DNA of 64,000 nt from the NCBI RefSeq assembly GCF_009796825.1, contig NZ_CP047030.1, positions 1,959,501 to 2,023,500 of the forward strand. Direction: 5' to 3'. Both the position numbers and the translations under genes were made by a program. The DNA comes from Algibacter sp. L3A6. Lineage in GTDB: Bacteria; Bacteroidota; Bacteroidia; Flavobacteriales; Flavobacteriaceae. The notes under the pieces are model-generated. The model was not told the origin of the DNA. It made no database searches and saw only the letters and a program-made list of their open reading frames with translations. This document shows positions 59,615 to 64,000 of this stretch, piece after piece (position 1 is the first letter of the stretch; every line of letters begins with the position of its first letter).

Positions 59615-60970
59615 ATGGCAAAAGTATCCTCCGATGGTTTTGGTGCGCAACCTATAAGTAAATTATTGGTAAAGCAAGCTGTTCCTGCATCTATTGGTTT
59701 GTTAGTAATGTCACTAAATATTTTAGTAGACACTGTTTTTGTGGGTCAATGGATTGGGTCTATTGCTATTGCTGCCATAAATATAGTCTTGCCTGTTTCG
59801 TTTTTTATAGCGGCTCTAGGTATGAGTATTGGCATTGGAGGTGCTTCAATAATATCGCGTGCGCTTGGCGCTTCAAATTACGAAAAGGCTTTAAAAACCT
59901 TTGGGAATCAAATAACACTTACGTTGCTAATTGTGGTTTCTATGGTTGTTTTGGGGTTGCTCTTTGTAGACGATATTATTTTATCCTTTGGAGGGAAAGG
60001 TGCTATTTTCGAACCAGCAAAAATTTATTACAAAATTGTACTTTATGGTGTGCCGTTTCTGGCATTTTCCATGTTAGGTAATAATGTAATGCGGGCAGAG
60101 GGAAAGCCTAAATTTGCTATGTATGCCATGATGTTGCCTTCTGTAGGTAACCTGGTTTTAGATTATGTTTTTATTAATGTAATGGGCTACGGCATGGAGG
60201 GTGCTGCTTGGGCAACTAGTATTTCTTACCTATTTTCTTTCGTTTTTATTGTTTGGTTTTTTAGTTCTAAAAATTCAGAATTAAAAATTAGCGTTGCACA
60301 TTTTGGTTTAAACCGTTATGTTGTAAAAGAAATAGGTTCTTTGGGTTTTGTTACTCTTGCACGTCAAGCGGTGGTTAGTGTTACTTATTTATTTATGAAT
60401 AATATTTTATTCGATTTAGGTGGTGAAACATCGGTTACTGCTTACGCCATTGTTGGTCGAATGCTTATGTTTGCGCTATTCCCTGTTTTCGGCATTACTC
60501 AAGGTTTTTTACCTATTGCAGGTTTTAATTATGGTGCTAAAAATTACGAACGGGTCAGAGAGAGTATAAATATTGCTATTAAATATGCCGCTATTTTGGC
60601 AACACTTATTTTTATCTTACTGATGGTTTTTCCGGAGACAATAACAAGAATATTTACAACAGATCCAGATGTTATTGCGCAAACCCCAAATGCTATGCGT
60701 TGGGTTTTTGCAGCGACGCCAATTATAGCTTTACAGCTTATTGGTGCTGCTTATTTTCAGGCTATTGGTAAAGCTACGCCAGCATTATTACTTACATTGT
60801 CTAGACAAGGTTTCTTTTTTATTCCGCTTATATTAATTTTGCCGAAATTTTATGGAGAATTAGGGGTTTGGATGTCGTTTCCGATTTCCGATGTGTTATC
60901 AACACTGGTTACTGCATATTTTTTAAATAGGGAAATACGAAGAGATTTAATATTAAAAACTACAAAATAA
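59615..60970 (+). CDS. MATE-family efflux transporter
   Basis: A 451-residue inner-membrane protein with about twelve helices in two MatE halves (about 20-220 and 240-440). Markers include QAVPASIGLLVMSLNILVDTVFVGQWIG at the N-terminus, RAEGKPKFAMYAMMLPSVGNLVLDYVFI, and GITQGFLPIAGFNYGAKNYERVRE at the second half. It exports cationic drugs or metabolites using a sodium or proton gradient. Sitting between hemH and hemJ it might export porphyrin or heme, an inference only. Confidence 0.92.
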   Translation: MAKVSSDGFGAQPISKLLVKQAVPASIGLLVMSLNILVDTVFVGQWIGSIAIAAINIVLPVSFFIAALGMSIGIGGASIISRALGASNYEKALKTFGNQITLTLLIVVSMVVLGLLFVDDIILSFGGKGAIFEPAKIYYKIVLYGVPFLAFSMLGNNVMRAEGKPKFAMYAMMLPSVGNLVLDYVFINVMGYGMEGAAWATSISYLFSFVFIVWFFSSKNSELKISVAHFGLNRYVVKEIGSLGFVTLARQAVVSVTYLFMNNILFDLGGETSVTAYAIVGRMLMFALFPVFGITQGFLPIAGFNYGAKNYERVRESINIAIKYAAILATLIFILLMVFPETITRIFTTDPDVIAQTPNAMRWVFAATPIIALQLIGAAYFQAIGKATPALLLTLSRQGFFFIPLILILPKFYGELGVWMSFPISDVLSTLVTAYFLNREIRRDLILKTTK

Positions 60971-60977
60971 TGCACTT

Positions 60978-61526
60978 ATGGAATATTACAATTATATAAA
61001 ATCGTTTCACCTTATTTTTGTTGTCACATGGTTTGCTGGGTTGTTTTACATTCCAAGGCTTTTTGTGTATCAAATAGAAGCATATCATAAACCATCACCA
61101 GATAAAGAAATTTTAGGTAAGCAATTGCAAATAATGGCAAAGCGATTATGGTATATTATAACTTGGCCATCGGCTATTTTGTGTACTATTTTTGCTGTTT
61201 GGTTAATGATTTTACAGCCGTTTTGGTTGCAGCAACCTTGGATGCATGTTAAGCTTACTTTTGTGGTATTGCTTTTTGTTTATCATTTAAAAACACATCA
61301 ATATTTTAAGCAGTTGCAAAATGGTATAGTGAATAAAACATCCAGTTTTATGCGTATTTGGAACGAAGGTGCCACGTTTATACTTTTTGCTGTTGTGTTT
61401 TTAGTTATTCTGAAGAGTGCAATTAATTGGGTTTGGGGTGTAGTAGGAATTGTTGTTTTAGGTGTTTTAATTATGCTTGGCTTTAAAGTTTATAAAAATA
61501 TAAGGAGTAAAAATCCTGATGCCTAA
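60978..61526 (+). CDS. hemJ: Protoporphyrinogen oxidase HemJ (CopD-like family)
   Basis: A 182-residue membrane protein with four helices. The N-terminal YIKSFHLIFVVTWFAGLFYIPRLFVYQIEA (His11, Arg near 27) and LKTHQYFKQLQNG with the conserved Lys/His are hallmarks of HemJ, which oxidises protoporphyrinogen IX. No HemG or HemY is in the window, so HemJ is the likely enzyme for this step. Last gene of the rightward cluster. Confidence 0.92.
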   Translation: MEYYNYIKSFHLIFVVTWFAGLFYIPRLFVYQIEAYHKPSPDKEILGKQLQIMAKRLWYIITWPSAILCTIFAVWLMILQPFWLQQPWMHVKLTFVVLLFVYHLKTHQYFKQLQNGIVNKTSSFMRIWNEGATFILFAVVFLVILKSAINWVWGVVGIVVLGVLIMLGFKVYKNIRSKNPDA

Positions 61527-61527
61527 T

Positions 61528-61577
61528 TAAAAAAAAACGATCTGCCTTAAGTTTTATTAAAGCAGACTGTTTTATGT
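61528..61577. terminator. Bidirectional terminator between hemJ and the stress protein gene
   Basis: Imperfect arms around GATCTGC/GCAGACT with poly-A on the left and T-rich sequence on the right, between two convergent genes. Two mismatches in the stem lower the confidence. Confidence 0.45.
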
Positions 61578-61579
61578 TT

Positions 61580-62404
61580 TTAAATTTTGAAAGTAATTAC
61601 TGGGCGTTTCGCGTGGTTCACTAAATCTTCGCTAATACTGCCATTGAAAAAGTGTGAAATACCTTGTCGGCCATGAGTGCTCATACCTATTAGATTTGCA
61701 GAAATAGATTCGGAAAAATTCATAATTCCACTTTCAATACTAATGTCGTTATAAATGTTTTTGCTGAGTTCTGGAAAATCGAAAGCGTCTAAAAATGTTT
61801 GCATTCTACCGTTTGCTTCTCCTGAAGTCATAAAATTATTTGGAGTGTTCACTAAAAGTAAATGCACCTTAGCATTGAAAATTTTGGCAAACTGGAGTAG
61901 TTTTTCATAACTAGGTTTGCTTTCATCTTTAAAATCGGAAGCAAATACGAAGTTGTCAACTTTAAACGCTTTGTGTTCGTTTTTAATAACTAAAACTGGA
62001 GCTTCTGAAGTTCTTACAACCTTTTCAGTATTACTTCCAATAAGCATTTCTTTTAATCCGCTTACTCCATTAGATCCCATAATAATTAAATCGATATCAT
62101 GCTTTTTGCTTACATGAAAAATGCCTTTAAAAATTTCGTGAAAATCAACTGTTTCATGTACTGTTATATCTTTTAGGTAATCTTTCTTTTTTAAGGCTTC
62201 AAATTTATTGTGAGCTAACTTCATGAAAAACAAAGCTTCAGGAAAATCGCTATGCGAGTTTATAGCATCATCTTGGTCTATAGGTAATTCAATAATATGC
62301 AATAAATAAATTTCGCAATCATAAGTTCGGGCTAGTTGTGCGGCAACCTTTAGTGCGTTCTCAGCTTGGTCGGAAAAATCTGTGGGTACAAGAATTTTTT
62401 TCAT
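61580..62404 (-). CDS. Universal stress protein with two USP domains
   Basis: A 274-residue cytoplasmic protein. The first USP domain (about 1-145) starts KKILVPTDFSDQAENAL and ends with the ATP-binding GSNGVSGLKEMLIGSNTEKVVR. The second domain (about 150-274) starts NFVFASDFKDE and has NLIGMSTHGRQGISHFFNGS with the G-2x-G-9x-G(S/T)-like motif. Such tandem proteins are common in Flavobacteriaceae and respond to stress. Transcribed alone, convergent with hemJ. Confidence 0.9.
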   Translation of the reverse strand: MKKILVPTDFSDQAENALKVAAQLARTYDCEIYLLHIIELPIDQDDAINSHSDFPEALFFMKLAHNKFEALKKKDYLKDITVHETVDFHEIFKGIFHVSKKHDIDLIIMGSNGVSGLKEMLIGSNTEKVVRTSEAPVLVIKNEHKAFKVDNFVFASDFKDESKPSYEKLLQFAKIFNAKVHLLLVNTPNNFMTSGEANGRMQTFLDAFDFPELSKNIYNDISIESGIMNFSESISANLIGMSTHGRQGISHFFNGSISEDLVNHAKRPVITFKI

Positions 62405-62547
62405 AGAATTATGGGGTGTTTAGTTATTTGGTAAGGCATTATCTGCAGAGCAGATATAAAGCTTAAATGTACACTTATTTGTTTGTAACCTAAGCTGTGG
62501 CATAGCTAAATTTATGAAATATTCCTTTAAAAATCAATAAAATGTTA

Positions 62548-62608
62548 TATATTTGCACCGTTGAAAGGCGAATTAAGAAAATGAGGGGACGGAAAGTCCC
62601 CTCTTTTT
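62548..62608 (+). promoter_or_regulatory. rimP leader: promoter plus intrinsic terminator (possible attenuator)
   Basis: TATATTTG at 62548-62555 fits the -7 consensus. Downstream, before the rimP start at 62619, lies a perfect 8-bp stem GAGGGGAC (62583-62590) / GTCCCCTC (62596-62603) with a GGAAA loop and five T (62604-62608). A predicted start near 62561 would give a leader of roughly 50-60 nt, most of which the hairpin uses. The hairpin could stop transcription before rimP-nusA unless antagonised. Confidence 0.6.
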
Positions 62609-62618
62609 ATACTAGAAA

Positions 62619-63080
62619 ATGTTAAAAACTACCGTAAAAAACTTACTCGAAGAGGCATTAACAGAGCGACAAGATTTATTTCTTATCAGCTTAACTATTA
62701 GTGCAGAAAACCATATAAACATTGTTATCGATGGTGATAACGGCGTTTTAGTTGAAGACTGCATTTTTATTAGCAGATTTGTTGAGAAGGATTTAGATAG
62801 TGAAGAGCATGATTATTCTATCGAAGTGATGTCGGCAGGAGCAGCAGCCCCATTGACAGATCGACGCCAGTATGTGAAAAATATAAATAGAACGCTTAGT
62901 GTGCGTACAAATGCCGAAGACATAGAAGGTGTTTTAACAAATGCTACCGAAAACGATATTCAACTAGAATGGAAAGCTAGAGAACCTAAGCCTGTAGGTA
63001 AAGGGAAAGTGACGGTAAATAAGCAAGCGAAAATAGCTTATCAAGATATTGTAGAAGCAAAAGTTGTGATAAAATTTTAA
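62619..63080 (+). CDS. rimP: Ribosome maturation factor RimP
   Basis: A 153-residue cytoplasmic factor for 30S subunit assembly. The N-terminal domain has DLFLISLTISAENHINIVIDGDNGVLVEDCIFISRFVEKDLD and the middle carries YSIEVMSAGAAAPLTDRRQYVKNINRTLSV, both typical of RimP although the usual V-S-S-P-G is replaced by M-S-A-G-A. It precedes nusA by 14 bp, the conserved gene order of the rimP-nusA-infB operon. Confidence 0.95.
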   Translation: MLKTTVKNLLEEALTERQDLFLISLTISAENHINIVIDGDNGVLVEDCIFISRFVEKDLDSEEHDYSIEVMSAGAAAPLTDRRQYVKNINRTLSVRTNAEDIEGVLTNATENDIQLEWKAREPKPVGKGKVTVNKQAKIAYQDIVEAKVVIKF

Positions 63081-63094
63081 ATCGAAACCAGTTA

Positions 63095-64000
63095 TGGAAA
63101 ATATTGCGTTAATTGATTCTTTTTCAGAATTCAAAGACGATAAGCTTATTGACAGAGTAACGTTAATGGCTATTTTAGAAGATGTTTTTAGAAGTGCTTT
63201 AAAACGAAAATTTGGAGATGATGATAATTTTGATATTATTGTAAATCCAGATAAAGGCGATTTAGAAATATGGAGAAATAGAGTCGTTGTTGCTGATGGT
63301 GAGGTTGAGGAAGAAAATCAAGAGATTTCGTTATCGGAAGCTCGCAAGATTGAACCTGATTTTGAAGTAGGTGAAGATGTATCGGAAGAAGTAAAACTTA
63401 TCGATTTAGGTCGTCGTGCTATTTTAGCATTACGCCAAAACTTGATTTCTAAAATTCATGAGCACGATAATACAATTGTCTTTAAGCATTTTAAAGATTT
63501 AATTGGCGAGATTTATACAGCAGAAGTTCACCATATTCGTCATAGAGCAGTAATTTTGCTTGATGATGAAGGGAATGAAATTGTACTTCCAAAAGACAAA
63601 CAAATTCCTTCAGATTTCTTTAGAAAAGGAGATAACGTTCGTGGTGTAATTGATAGTGTAGAGCTTAAAGGAGCAAAACCAACTATTATTATGTCGAGAA
63701 GTTCCCCAGTATTTTTGGAGAAATTATTCGAACAAGAAATTCCAGAAGTTTTTGATGGTTTAATTACTATTAAAAAAGTAGTAAGAATTCCAGGTGAAAA
63801 AGCAAAAGTAGCTGTAGATTCTTATGATGATAGAATTGATCCAGTTGGAGCTTGTGTTGGTATGAAAGGTTCTCGTATTCATGGTATTGTTCGTGAATTA
63901 GGAAACGAAAATATCGATGTAATAAACTATACTAGTAACTTACCATTATTTGTTACTAGAGCATTAAGCCCAGCTCGTGTAACTTCGGTTAAATTAAACG
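63095..64000 (+). CDS. nusA: Transcription termination/antitermination factor NusA (3' end cut by window)
   Basis: 302 residues visible: the RNA-polymerase-binding N-terminal domain (about 1-130, with MAILEDVFRSALKRKFG), an S1 domain (about 140-200, YTAEVHHIRHRAVILLDDEGNEIVLPK) and the beginning of the KH modules (IPGEKAKVAVDSYDDRIDPVGACVGMKGSRIHGIVRELGNENIDVI). NusA modulates pausing and termination and could itself act on the leader terminator upstream of rimP. The gene runs off the right edge, where infB would be expected. Confidence 0.95.

Noticed and set aside
59749..60081. 110-codon frame inside the MATE transporter gene
   Set aside because: Shifted-frame shadow of a clear membrane transporter with unusual Cys/Trp content.

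Overview
The window is AT-rich chromosomal DNA from a marine-type member of the Bacteroidota, almost certainly a Flavobacteriaceae. Several things point there: a gliding-motility lipoprotein gene (gldH), a TonB-dependent receptor of the CarboxypepD_reg/OMP beta-barrel type, a BlaR1-like peptidase carrying a TonB C-terminal domain, a DUF2723 glycosyltransferase, RicT with the adjacent gldH, and promoters of the Bacteroidota type (TTTG, about 17-19 bp, then TAnnTTTG). Genes are dense and mostly housekeeping. I see no phage, insertion sequence, integrase or CRISPR array.

Layout. 1-2250: the edge of a uronate catabolic locus, with a LacI-type repressor (cut by the window), operator palindromes, kdgK and the KDPG aldolase gene. 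2300-7012: a HAD phosphatase, a TonB-dependent receptor and a divergent LacI regulator. 7320-9386: the standout feature, ten tandem near-identical copies (period 212-213 bp) of a 55-codon gene for a tiny, extremely acidic lipoprotein. It is followed directly by a TPR sensor histidine kinase and a LuxR-type response regulator. 12094-12226 is a candidate stand-alone small RNA. 12796-15485: a BlaI/BlaR1-like repressor-peptidase pair with three operator palindromes, plus a lipoprotein resembling the peptidase's C-terminal domain. 15524-24927: glycosyltransferase, flippase-like protein, porin-like protein, ruvC, hemW and assorted small enzymes. 24924-34939: polysaccharide deacetylase, DUF2723 transferase, tRNA-Gln, CvpA, RicT, GldH and a class A penicillin-binding protein. 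35239-36681: 3-oxoacid CoA-transferase subunits. 37029-42717: peptide-type ABC ATPase, exonuclease, serine hydrolase, Ogt and a CNNM/CBS protein.

42907-61526 is a heme-biosynthesis region. The leftward genes run hemA, hemC-hemD fusion, trkH, trkA, hemE, EI24 protein, GNAT, hemF, YchJ-like, bestrophin-like; hemB lies further left as a separate unit. The rightward genes run AraC regulator, a 51-codon ORF, ThuA-like, hemH, MATE transporter, hemJ. Together they cover nearly all steps from glutamyl-tRNA to protoheme (hemL is not in the window). HemF implies oxygen-dependent synthesis. The pathway is interrupted by a potassium-uptake pair. The window closes with a universal stress protein and the start of the rimP-nusA operon, whose short leader contains a perfect intrinsic terminator.

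Best leads: the ten-copy lipoprotein array next to a two-component system; the candidate small RNA; the rimP leader terminator; the operator sets for the LacI and BlaI regulators; a direct repeat and an FNR-like palindrome between hemA and the AraC gene; and a helicase with membrane segments. No function of the lipoprotein array can be deduced from sequence alone.
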